From an uncultured Cellvibrio sp. (lineage in GTDB: Bacteria > Pseudomonadota > Gammaproteobacteria > Pseudomonadales > Cellvibrionaceae), in contig CAMLRJ010000051.1 in the NCBI GenBank assembly GCA_946482345.1, forward strand, positions 1 through 11,954: a stretch of 11,954 nt of DNA, written 5' to 3'. The position numbers and the translations under genes were made by a program. The notes beneath the pieces were generated by a model. That model did not search any database and had not been told where the DNA came from. It worked only from the letters and a program-made list of their open reading frames with translations. This document shows, piece after piece, positions 5,749-11,954 of the stretch. The stretch's first letter is position 1. Every line of letters starts with the position of its first letter.

Positions 5749-7116
5749 GTGAAACGCGCAATACATAATGTTTCGGTTGTGTTTAATAGAACACTTTTGG
5801 CGACTTTTTTGTTGGCCTCTCCGGTTTTGGTAAGTTTTACAGCAAATTCTATTAATCCTGCACAAACTTTGTTTGTGTCTGGTGTAGCTCATGCTCAAGT
5901 AAAAGCAAAAAATAAGAAATTTGAAAAGCGCAGTTTGCCAACGGTCGGTGAGAGCGTAGGTAAAAAGCTTCAGGAGGCTTATGATTTTTTGCAGCCTCCG
6001 CCTGACAAAAAGTTGCAGCCAAATCCAAAAAAAGTTATCGAGATTATGTCATCCGTTCCAAGGGAGAAGTTGAACCCTGCGGAAGCTGCAAAAATTCATC
6101 AATTGACAGCCTATGCTTATGCGCAGCTTGAAAATTACCCTAAAGCCATAGAGTCGTTTGAAAAGCTTCTCGCCTTGAGTCCTAATATTGCTGTTGCGGA
6201 TGAGCAATCAACTTTGCTTATTTTAAGTCAGTTGTATGGTGCTCAGGAAAATCCCAAAAAAGCTCTGGATAGTTTGATTAAATGGACAGACTATGTTGCC
6301 GAGATCAAACCTGAGCAGTACAACATTTTTGCAACTCTTTATTACCAACTGGATGATAAGAAAAACGCGCTGTTAAATATTAACGAAGCCGTTAGGCTGC
6401 AGGAATCTGCCGGGAAAGTTCCGGCGGAAGGTTGGTATAACATGCAGCGTGGTTTGTATCTTGATAAAGAAGATTACAAAAGTACATTGGGTGTTGTTGA
6501 AAAATTAATTCAGCATTATTCAAAAGCCTCTTATTGGAAAACGTTAAGTCAGCTTTACGGTATATTGGAACAGCCTGCAAAACGTGTTGCCGCTTTGGAA
6601 GCCTGTTATTTGGTGGGTGGTTTAACCAATGAACGGGATCTAACCAGTTTGGCTGCATTATTTTGGGAAATGGAAGCTCCTTATAAAGCTGCAAAAGTTA
6701 TGGAAAAGGGTATTTATACTGATAAGTTGATCGAGCCGACTGCGAAAAATCTTAAATTTTTGGCAGATGTTTTACGCGCAGCTAGAGAGGATAAAAAATC
6801 TTTGGTGGAATATGAGAAAGCAGCTCAAAAATCCACAGATGGTGATTTGATTCTTGGTTTGGCAGAAATGTATATGTTGAATGACAATTACAAAGATGCT
6901 TCAAAATGGGCAAAAGAAGCCATTGCGAAAAATGTCAAACGAGCAGACCGTGCGAATATGACTGTTGGACAGGCAGAGTATGAATTAAAAAATTATGATA
7001 CTGCGATCAGTTATTTTCAAAAGGCAACCAAAGACGAGCGTTCTGCAAAGTTCGCCAGACAATGGATAGCTGCAGCTGAGCGTGAAAAGAAAAAAGCAGA
7101 GATAGCCAAGCAATAA
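5749..7116 (+). CDS. Secreted TPR-repeat protein of the TonB operon
   Basis: This 455-residue protein starts at GTG 5749, with AGGAG at 5737-5741 overlapping the tonB stop and a spacing of 7 nt. The N-terminus is basic, then hydrophobic (about 14-31), with a likely cleavage after AHA at residue 49, giving an unusually long export signal. The mature part is helical with tetratricopeptide repeats. The clearest are around IHQLTAYAYAQLENYPKAIESFEKLL and VGQAEYELKNYDTAISYFQKA; several degenerate ones lie between. The last residues are a lysine-rich helix. TPR proteins bind other proteins, so a periplasmic scaffold linking the TonB motor to receptors is a fair inference. It is the last gene before the terminator. 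The exact partner is unknown. Confidence 0.85.
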   Translation: MKRAIHNVSVVFNRTLLATFLLASPVLVSFTANSINPAQTLFVSGVAHAQVKAKNKKFEKRSLPTVGESVGKKLQEAYDFLQPPPDKKLQPNPKKVIEIMSSVPREKLNPAEAAKIHQLTAYAYAQLENYPKAIESFEKLLALSPNIAVADEQSTLLILSQLYGAQENPKKALDSLIKWTDYVAEIKPEQYNIFATLYYQLDDKKNALLNINEAVRLQESAGKVPAEGWYNMQRGLYLDKEDYKSTLGVVEKLIQHYSKASYWKTLSQLYGILEQPAKRVAALEACYLVGGLTNERDLTSLAALFWEMEAPYKAAKVMEKGIYTDKLIEPTAKNLKFLADVLRAAREDKKSLVEYEKAAQKSTDGDLILGLAEMYMLNDNYKDASKWAKEAIAKNVKRADRANMTVGQAEYELKNYDTAISYFQKATKDERSAKFARQWIAAAEREKKKAEIAKQ

Positions 7117-7131
7117 AAAATTGCAAACAAC

Positions 7132-7159
7132 AAAAAATGCCCCTGATGGGGCATTTTTT
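7132..7159. terminator. Bidirectional intrinsic terminator
   Basis: AAAAAATGCCCC (7132-7143), loop TGAT, then GGGGCATTTTTT (7148-7159): a perfect 12-bp stem with an A-run on one side and a T-run on the other. It sits between the convergent ends of the TPR gene (plus) and the DUF4124 gene (minus), and should stop transcription from both sides. Confidence 0.95.
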
Positions 7160-7182
7160 ATTTCAAGCCTAGAATTTAATAG

Positions 7183-7596
7183 TTATTGATCAGAGCATTC
7201 AGCAGCAATAATTTGCTCCATGGTATCTACTTGCGCTTGCATTTCTTCAGGCGTCATGAAGCGCTGCTCACCGTTGGCATCGGTAGTTCTGACTCGCGGG
7301 TTAGTGGTAAGTACCTGGAGATTTTTTCGGGCATTGGCACAACGCTCGGGATCAGGCGCAGCAACGGCAGCTTTGGCTCCTTCGGTTTTGCCTTCTTTTT
7401 TTGCCGAGTCAGAATAATCAACGGGTTCGCTGTGCCCGGTTCGGGCGTTGATCATTCGTGATGGTGTGTCCTTGGGTGGATTTTTTCCGTAGTGAGTCAC
7501 TCCCTTTTCATCTATCCAGGAATAAATTTTATCGGCATAAAGTGACGGACTCATAACGGAAGCAACAAGAGCGAAACCAAGCAAAAACTTTTTCAT
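7183..7596 (-). CDS. DUF4124 domain secreted protein
   Basis: This small exported protein of 137 residues is on the minus strand. Residues 1-21 are a signal peptide (ending SLYA before DKIYSW). The DUF4124 signature follows at about 22-41, KIYSWIDEKGVTHYGKNPP, a short beta-rich module common at the start of proteobacterial periplasmic proteins. The middle is a low-complexity, charged linker (60-80). The C-terminal third is helical, with cysteines C86 and C134 that could pair. No enzymatic motif is visible and the function of the family is unknown. It is transcribed towards the TonB operon and shares its terminator, so it is a separate unit. A TATAGT on the minus strand (7642-7647) is a possible -10, but its -35 is poor. 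Confidence 0.85.
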   Translation of the reverse strand: MKKFLLGFALVASVMSPSLYADKIYSWIDEKGVTHYGKNPPKDTPSRMINARTGHSEPVDYSDSAKKEGKTEGAKAAVAAPDPERCANARKNLQVLTTNPRVRTTDANGEQRFMTPEEMQAQVDTMEQIIAAECSDQ

Positions 7597-7728
7597 AGTG
7601 TGGCCATCAAAATGTAAGTTTGGATAAACAGATTTGTGATAACTATAGCCTTAAATGCGCACACAGGGAAATTTGGCGTAAATAAACGCAAAAAACATAA
7701 AAATAAAATTGTGCATTTAAGCAAAACC

Positions 7729-7756
7729 TTGACTTTGCAGCACGGATCGCGACAAT
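7729..7756 (+). promoter_or_regulatory. Probable sigma70 promoter for ilvIH
   Basis: TTGACT (7729-7734) matches five of six -35 bases. With a 16-bp spacer, GACAAT (7751-7756) matches four of six -10 bases. An A/T tract lies upstream. It would start RNA near 7763, leaving a leader of about 270 nt before ilvI. In E. coli ilvIH is controlled by Lrp, but I see no certain Lrp site. Confidence 0.5.
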
Positions 7757-7776
7757 TACTTTTCCTCTGGATGGTA

Positions 7777-7933
7777 GCAGGCACCCCAAACTCGGGTTTC
7801 CTGTTTTATCGCCAAGTCACCCTCTTGGCATTCTGTCCACGGGTCACACCCTTACCGGGGTAATGATCCTGAAAATGGCTGCATACCTGCACCTTTTTCA
7901 CTGATCCAAACCAAGCCTTGCCGGGCTTTTTTT
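7777..7933 (+). ncRNA. Candidate structured leader/attenuator of ilvIH
   Basis: A series of hairpins precedes ilvI. Stem 1: CAGG (7778-7781) with CCTG (7800-7803), continued by ACCC (7783-7786) with GGGT (7794-7797). Stem 2: GCCAAG (7811-7816) with CTTGGC (7824-7829). Stem 3: GGGT (7841-7844) with ACCC (7848-7851), competing with ACCC and GGGT at 7858-7861. A terminator-like hairpin is last. CTTGG of stem 2 could instead pair with CCAAG at 7911-7915, which overlaps the 5' arm of the terminator and would give an antiterminator. Candidate cis-regulatory RNAs are known upstream of acetolactate synthase genes in related marine gammaproteobacteria (the ilvB-OMG motif), but I cannot tell whether this is a member. 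Confidence 0.45.
7913..7933 (+). terminator. Terminator-like hairpin in the ilvIH leader
   Basis: AAGCC (7913-7917) pairs with GGCTT (7924-7928); a T-G wobble inside closes a 4-nt loop. A T-run continues to 7933. The stem is short but the layout is that of an intrinsic terminator. It is about 100 bp upstream of ilvI and downstream of the best promoter, so it probably acts as an attenuator. No plus-strand gene ends here that would otherwise need a terminator. Confidence 0.6.
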
Positions 7934-8033
7934 GTTGATCAATTCAGGCGCGAGTATCAGCAGATAGTTGCGCATTCAATACCAACATCGCAGATGATTT
8001 AATCTTTGTGATTTTCCTAAAAGGGGAAATATT

Positions 8034-9767
8034 GTGGAAATGCTCTCAGGCGGAGATATGCTCATCCGCGCCCTGAAAGACGAAGGCGTTGAATACGTTT
8101 TTGGTTATCCAGGTGGCGCTGCACTGCATATTTACGATGCCATTTTTCGTCAGAAAGACGTTAAACATATTCTCGTTCGTCACGAACAAGCGGCGACCCA
8201 TGCAGCAGATGGTTATGCCCGTGCGACAGGCAAAGTCGGCACCGTATTGGTGACTTCCGGCCCCGGTGCAACTAATGCCATTACCGGTATTGCAACCGCC
8301 TATATGGATTCGATTCCGATGGTAGTGATTTCCGGTCAAGTGCAAAGTCATTTAATTGGTGAAGACGCCTTTCAGGAAACTGATATGGTGGGCATTTCTC
8401 GCCCCATCGTAAAACACAGTTTTTTAATTAAGCACCCGAGTGAAATTCCCGAGGTGGTTAAAAAAGCCTTTTATATTGCCGCGACCGGTCGTCCCGGCCC
8501 GGTTGTGATTGATGTGCCAAAAGATATGACGCATCCAGCGAATTTATTTGCGTATGAATATCCTGAAAAAGTGAAGCTGCGATCTTACTCGCCCGCAACT
8601 CGTGGTCATGCCGGACAAATTAAAAAAGCGGTACAACTATTATTAGCAGCGAAACGCCCGGTGATTTATGCCGGTGGTGGTGTTGTGCAAGGTAATGCAT
8701 CAGGTTTGCTGCGCGAGCTGGTGAACATGTTGAACATACCCTGTACCAACACCTTGATGGGGTTGGGTGCTTATCCTGGTACCGATAAACGTTTCGTCGG
8801 TATGTTGGGTATGCATGGTACTTATGAAGCGAATATGGCGATGCATCACAGCGATGTGATTCTTGCAGTAGGCGCACGTTTTGATGATCGTGTAACCAAT
8901 GCGGTCAGCAAATTTTGTCCCAACGCAAAAATTATTCACATTGATATCGATCCTGCATCCATTTCAAAAACTGTTGTTGCAGATGTACCAATCGTGGGTT
9001 CAGTTGAAAGTGTTTTAACTGACATGATCGCATTAATAAAAGAATCTACCGAAAAACCGGATGCAGATGCTAACTTTGCCTGGTGGAAACAAATTAATGA
9101 GTGGCGTGAACGTCACGGGATTTATCATCAAACACGTTACGATACGACCAGTAATTTAATTAAGCCGCAAGATGTAATCAAAGCCATTTGGGAAGTCACC
9201 AAAGGTGATGCTTATGTGACATCCGACGTTGGTCAGCATCAAATGTTTGCCGCGCAATATTATTTATTTGATAAACCGCGTCGTTGGATTAATTCCGGTG
9301 GTCTCGGCACTATGGGATTTGGTTTGCCAGCAGCGATGGGTGTGCAATTTGCGGATCGCGATGCAACAGTAGTTTGCGTCACTGGCGAAGGTTCCATTCA
9401 AATGTGTATTCAGGAATTATCCTGCTGCACGCAATACCATTTGCCAGTCAAAATTATTTGTTTAAATAATCAGGCGCTCGGCATGGTTCGCCAATGGCAA
9501 GACATGCAATACTCCAGTCGTTACGCTGAAAGTTTGTACGAAGATTCGTTGCCGGATTTCGTCAAGCTCGCAGAAGCTTATGGCCATGTTGGAATGCGTG
9601 TTACCAAAAAAGAAGATCTCAAAACAAAACTCGCTGAATGTTTTGCATTGAAAGATCGATTGGTATTTATGGATATCATGGTTGATCAATCTGAACACGT
9701 TTATCCTATGCAAATCGCTACGCAATCCATGCGCGATATGTTTGTAAGCAAAACGGAGCGTGTGTGA
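8034..9767 (+). CDS. ilvI: Acetolactate synthase large (catalytic) subunit
   Basis: This ThDP-dependent enzyme condenses pyruvate with pyruvate or 2-ketobutyrate, the first shared step of valine, leucine and isoleucine synthesis. The 577-residue product aligns along its length with E. coli IlvI (574), from the opening MEMLSG to the closing VYPMQI and SKTER. The ThDP-activating glutamate is E51 in [12 protein letters not shown]. The cofactor motif is GEGS (451-454), ending at NN (478-479); the usual GDG has Glu for Asp, apparently a lineage variant. FAD-domain blocks such as [14 protein letters not shown] and VGARFDDR are intact. GTG 8034 is preferred over ATG 8040: AAGGGG at 8021-8026 lies 7 nt upstream and the N-terminus then matches E. 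coli. The stop overlaps the ilvH start by one base. Confidence 0.97.
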   Translation: MEMLSGGDMLIRALKDEGVEYVFGYPGGAALHIYDAIFRQKDVKHILVRHEQAATHAADGYARATGKVGTVLVTSGPGATNAITGIATAYMDSIPMVVISGQVQSHLIGEDAFQETDMVGISRPIVKHSFLIKHPSEIPEVVKKAFYIAATGRPGPVVIDVPKDMTHPANLFAYEYPEKVKLRSYSPATRGHAGQIKKAVQLLLAAKRPVIYAGGGVVQGNASGLLRELVNMLNIPCTNTLMGLGAYPGTDKRFVGMLGMHGTYEANMAMHHSDVILAVGARFDDRVTNAVSKFCPNAKIIHIDIDPASISKTVVADVPIVGSVESVLTDMIALIKESTEKPDADANFAWWKQINEWRERHGIYHQTRYDTTSNLIKPQDVIKAIWEVTKGDAYVTSDVGQHQMFAAQYYLFDKPRRWINSGGLGTMGFGLPAAMGVQFADRDATVVCVTGEGSIQMCIQELSCCTQYHLPVKIICLNNQALGMVRQWQDMQYSSRYAESLYEDSLPDFVKLAEAYGHVGMRVTKKEDLKTKLAECFALKDRLVFMDIMVDQSEHVYPMQIATQSMRDMFVSKTERV

Positions 9768-10258
9768 TGAGACGAATCATTTCTGTATTAGTTGAAAACG
9801 CGCCCGGTGCTTTATCACGTGTTGTGGGATTATTTTCACAGCGCGGTTACAACATCGAAAGCTTGACTGTCGCCCCAACGGAAGATCAAACCCTGTCACG
9901 CTTAACGCTGACAACTCTGGGTGACGATCACAAAATCGAACAAATCACCAAACATCTGAATAAATTAATCGATGTAGTGAAACTGGTCGATTTAACCGAA
10001 GGTGCACACATCGAACGCGAATTAATGTTGATCAAAGTAAAAGCCTCCGGTGCCCAACGCGCCGAAGTCAAACGCTGCGTCGATATTTTCCGCGGCCAAA
10101 TCGTCGATGTCACCAGCACGCTTTACACCATCCAAATCACCGGCGCGAGCGACAAACTCGACGCGTTTTTAGAAGCCGTTGGTGATGCTTCGATTATCGA
10201 AGTTGTGCGCACGGGTGTGTGTGGGATTTCGCGTGGTGAGAAGGTGTTGAGTTTGTAA
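9767..10258 (+). CDS. ilvH: Acetolactate synthase small (regulatory) subunit
   Basis: IlvH binds IlvI, raises its activity and makes it sensitive to valine. The 163-residue protein has an N-terminal ACT domain (about 3-78) with ALSRVVGLFSQRGYNIESL and a conserved C-terminal domain with DIFRGQIVDV. N11, G14, S17 and N29, positions tied to valine feedback in E. coli IlvH, are all present, so inhibition by valine is expected. I start at ATG 9767 (MRRI, as in E. coli). A GTG directly before it, at 9764, would add one residue. CGGAG at 9754-9758 gives a spacing of 8 nt from the ATG. The ATG shares one base with the ilvI stop (TGATG), so the two subunits are translationally coupled. Confidence 0.97.
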   Translation: MRRIISVLVENAPGALSRVVGLFSQRGYNIESLTVAPTEDQTLSRLTLTTLGDDHKIEQITKHLNKLIDVVKLVDLTEGAHIERELMLIKVKASGAQRAEVKRCVDIFRGQIVDVTSTLYTIQITGASDKLDAFLEAVGDASIIEVVRTGVCGISRGEKVLSL

Positions 10259-10280
10259 AATGATGTGTTGATACTTAGAG

Positions 10281-10311
10281 GGCCGATAGCTGAAAGTTGT
10301 CGGCCTTTTTT
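10281..10311 (+). terminator. Intrinsic terminator after ilvH
   Basis: GGCCGATAGC (10281-10290) pairs with GTTGTCGGCC (10296-10305), ten pairs including two G-U, around the loop TGAAA. T-run at 10306-10311. It closes the ilvIH unit 22 bp after the ilvH stop. Confidence 0.93.
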
Positions 10312-10320
10312 GTTTTAGAA

Positions 10321-10400
10321 AGGAATAGAAAAATGGCAAACAGGACTCGCTATTCGGTGAATCTGATTCGTCCAAATCGAAAAGCCAAACAGTTTTGTGA
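10321..10400 (+). pseudogene. Decayed copy of the DUF72 gene start
   Basis: Bases 10341-10375 match the start of the intact DUF72 gene (10727-10761) at 30 of 35 positions by eye, and all differences are transitions. The ribosome site is also shared: AGGAAT at 10321-10326 versus 10710-10715. Read in the DUF72 frame it gives QDSLFGESDSSK, against QDSLFGEPDSSK in the intact gene. Most changes are at third codon positions, so the copy once coded. In that frame there is no start codon: the ATG at 10333 is out of frame because of extra bases, and TGA at 10398-10400 ends it. The out-of-frame ATG opens a 29-codon reading frame to 10422 that I think is accidental. The rest of the DUF72 gene is absent from this copy. 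Confidence 0.7.
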
Positions 10401-10453
10401 TTCTGGCTTTGTAAGCTGCTAGCATTTATGGAGCGATAGATTGGAGGTGTTAC

Positions 10454-10663
10454 ATGGCTAATTTAATGGTTAGAAATGTTGATGATGCGGTGGTTAAAGC
10501 GTTGAATGTGCGGGCTAGTAAGGATGGGCTTAGTGCAGAAGCTGTGCATAGAAAAATTCTTGAAGATGCTTTATTAAAGCCAAAGAAAAAGTCGTTAGTT
10601 GATGTGTTGATGGTTATCCCTGATGTGGGACGAGACGAAGATTTTTCCAGAATTCAGGGTTAG
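10454..10663 (+). CDS. FitA-like ribbon-helix-helix antitoxin, without a toxin gene
   Basis: This 69-residue protein resembles FitA/VapB-type antitoxins. It has an N-terminal beta strand (MANLMVRNV) for DNA contact, then a helix-turn-helix pair (DDAVVKALNVRASKDG and LSAEAVHRKILEDAL) that makes the ribbon-helix-helix dimer, and a C-terminal tail (DEDFSRIQG) of the kind that blocks a VapC/FitB PIN-domain toxin. The ribosome site GGAGGTG at 10443-10449 is strong. In normal modules the toxin gene overlaps or follows at once, but here only 60 bp follow before the DUF72 gene, and I find no PIN motif. It may be a solitary antitoxin protecting against other modules, a leftover, or a repressor. It lies between the broken and intact DUF72 starts, which suggests insertion. 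Confidence 0.8.
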   Translation: MANLMVRNVDDAVVKALNVRASKDGLSAEAVHRKILEDALLKPKKKSLVDVLMVIPDVGRDEDFSRIQG

Positions 10664-10723
10664 AAATTATTTTTAATATAGATGCCCCTTCATGCATAAT
10701 TCGCAATTTAGGAATTGCTGTCT

Positions 10724-11737
10724 ATGCAAGACTCACTATTCGGTGAACCCGATTCATCCAAGCCAATAAAAAAATCCAGTAAGTCTGTGCAGCCTGCGGA
10801 ATTTTCGTCTGAATTAATTGCGCTGGGGCAGTCGCTGCCATCGAATTTGCGGTTGGGGACTTCGTCGTGGAATTATCCGGGTTGGGCGGGGATGGTGTGG
10901 GATCGGGAGTATCCGGAAAATAATTTGTCTCGTTATGGTTTGGCGGCTTATACCAAACATCCTTTGTTTAAAACAGTGAGTGTTGATCGCGGATTTTATC
11001 GGCCGTTGAATGTTGCGCAGTTTGCGGAATATGCATCGCAGGTGGATCAGAATTTTCGGTTTGTGATTAAGGCGCCGAGTTTGGTAACCGATGCATTGGT
11101 TCGCGATGAAGATGGGCGCGGCATGCGGATCAATCCTTATTTTTTAAATCCGGTAGAAGCGGTGAAATTATTTGTTGAACCGGCATTGGAAGGATTGGGA
11201 AATAAATTGGGCGCATTGGTTTTTCAAATTAGTCCGCTACCCAATCAAATGCTGGGGTCTATGCCGCAAGTCATTGATCGTTTGTATCAAATGTTAAACG
11301 CAATTTCTGATTTCAAACAAACCGCACCCGACGGAGTTGTTGCAGTAGAGGTGCGTGATCCACAATGGCTCACGCCACAATTTGTTCAAGTATTGCGTGA
11401 CACCAACGCCACTTATTGTTTGGGATTGCATGCAAAAATGCCTTCAATCAATGAACAGCTTCCAATCTTACGCGCACTCTGGCCCGGCCCTTTGGTGTGC
11501 CGATGGAATTTAAATCCTCTACACGGCGCATATGGTTACGAAGATGCGCAACAGGTCTATTCACCTTACGACAAAATGGTCGATCCCGATTTGGAAACAC
11601 GAGCAATTTTGGCAAAAGTGATTTCAGGTACAGCAAAAGCTGGACAAAATGTCTATGTCACGCTTAGCAATAAAGCGGAAGGTTCTGCACCTTTGTCGGT
11701 AATTGAATTGGCTAAGGCGATTAAAAATTTTCCCTAA
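10724..11737 (+). CDS. DUF72 (YecE-like) family protein
   Basis: This cytosolic protein of 337 residues belongs to the DUF72 family, a TIM-barrel-like fold with no established biochemical role. Visible blocks are LRLGTSSWNYPGW (42-54), the YPENNLSRYGLAAY region (63-76), VDRGFYRPL (87-95), FRFVIKAPS (111-119) and, later, VAVEVRDPQW and YVTLSNKAEGSAP. The first 35 residues are a polar, lysine/serine-rich extension before the conserved domain. I chose ATG 10724, with AGGA at 10710-10713 (spacing 10); a TTG at 10715 lies too near that site. The first part of the gene is strongly G-rich and the later part is not. A broken copy of the start lies about 390 bp upstream. Confidence 0.88.
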   Translation: MQDSLFGEPDSSKPIKKSSKSVQPAEFSSELIALGQSLPSNLRLGTSSWNYPGWAGMVWDREYPENNLSRYGLAAYTKHPLFKTVSVDRGFYRPLNVAQFAEYASQVDQNFRFVIKAPSLVTDALVRDEDGRGMRINPYFLNPVEAVKLFVEPALEGLGNKLGALVFQISPLPNQMLGSMPQVIDRLYQMLNAISDFKQTAPDGVVAVEVRDPQWLTPQFVQVLRDTNATYCLGLHAKMPSINEQLPILRALWPGPLVCRWNLNPLHGAYGYEDAQQVYSPYDKMVDPDLETRAILAKVISGTAKAGQNVYVTLSNKAEGSAPLSVIELAKAIKNFP

Positions 11738-11872
11738 GCTACGCAGGAGCAAAGAATAGGCTTCATTATGTATTGCTTCTTCACATTCACCACATAATTT
11801 CCTCACACAAGCCATTTACTCTGCACCAAAGCCAATTCACGGGGAAAAGGCTGTCCATTGGGTGCGGAGATT

Positions 11873-11954
11873 ATGAATATTATTCGTCAGATATTATTGA
11901 TGGTTGTTTTGTTGCTGTTGATTACAGGGACAGCAGTTGCCGATGAGGAGTTGC
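11873..11954 (+). CDS. Start of an exported protein, cut by the window end
   Basis: An ATG at 11873 opens a frame that runs off the window after 27 codons. It encodes a clear signal peptide: MNIIRQ, then a hydrophobic core rich in Leu and Val, and AVA before DEEL, a good signal-peptidase I site after about residue 23. GGAG at 11866-11869 is only 3 nt from the ATG, a little close. The 135 bp before it contain a 7-bp inverted repeat (ATTATGT 11765-11771, ACATAAT 11792-11798) and nothing else I can name. The mature protein is outside the window, so its family cannot be given. Confidence 0.6.
   Translation, partial: MNIIRQILLMVVLLLLITGTAVADEEL

Larger units (their letters stand above)
7597..8033. 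other. Divergent intergenic region and ilvIH leader
   Basis: This gap of 437 bases has no convincing protein gene. The left part (7600-7720) is AT-rich and should hold the minus-strand promoter for the DUF4124 gene. An A/T tract (7689-7710) lies just upstream of the plus-strand promoter and could act as an UP element. From about 7763 the sequence changes to GC-richer, hairpin-forming DNA. Hairpins are visible at 7777-7804, 7811-7829 and 7841-7851 (or 7848-7861 instead), then a terminator-like hairpin at 7913-7933. About 100 further bases lead to the ilvI ribosome site AAGGGG at 8021-8026. Confidence 0.7.

Noticed and set aside
7636..7863. 75-codon plus-strand frame in the ilvIH upstream region
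   Set aside because: It begins upstream of the best promoter, has low-complexity basic content and no ribosome site. Only its last 30 codons, from ATG 7771, could matter, as a leader peptide.
10333..10422. 29-codon frame MANRTRYSV... with a well-spaced AGGAA ribosome site
   Set aside because: The same DNA read one frame away matches the start of the DUF72 gene, which explains it better. The small frame resembles nothing I know and is probably accidental.

Overview
The window reads as a moderate-GC, free-living gammaproteobacterium, most like Cellvibrio or a relative in the Cellvibrionales. The clues are the lgt-thyA-folA order, a marine/Vibrio-type TtpC-ExbB-ExbD-TonB cluster with DUF3450 and TPR partners, and an E. 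coli-like IlvIH enzyme. The genus is an inference from gene content and protein style and was not searched. I see no phage, IS element, tRNA, rRNA or CRISPR.

Layout. (1) Positions 1-1631 are a housekeeping run: the 3' end of lgt, then thyA and folA, 3 bp apart. (2) Positions 1632-1947 are a control region with several inverted repeats. (3) Positions 1948-7116 are a six-gene operon, closed by a strong bidirectional terminator (7132-7159): DUF3450 protein, long TtpC-type ExbB, short ExbB, ExbD, short TonB and a secreted TPR protein. It should be a proton-motive-force-driven energy transducer for outer-membrane TonB-dependent transporters. (4) On the minus strand, 7183-7596 is a small secreted DUF4124 protein. 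(5) Positions 7597-8033 hold a probable promoter, a structured leader of about 270 nt and an intrinsic-terminator-like hairpin ahead of ilvI-ilvH, which suggests transcription attenuation. (6) From 10259 to the end lies a looser, accessory-looking stretch: a decayed copy of the start of a DUF72 gene, a lone FitA-type antitoxin, the intact DUF72 gene, and the start of another secreted or membrane protein cut by the window edge.

How the genes work together: ThyA consumes methylene-tetrahydrofolate and makes dihydrofolate, which FolA reduces again. TtpC, ExbB and ExbD would form the inner-membrane motor that energises TonB, with the DUF3450 and TPR proteins as periplasmic partners. IlvI and IlvH are the catalytic and valine-sensing subunits of acetolactate synthase. 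The most notable points are: the periplasmic domain of TtpC looks like a relative of the DUF3450 protein beside it; the ilvIH leader looks like an attenuator; a 26-bp perfect palindrome spans the exbB stop codon; and a lone antitoxin gene sits between a broken and an intact copy of the same gene start.
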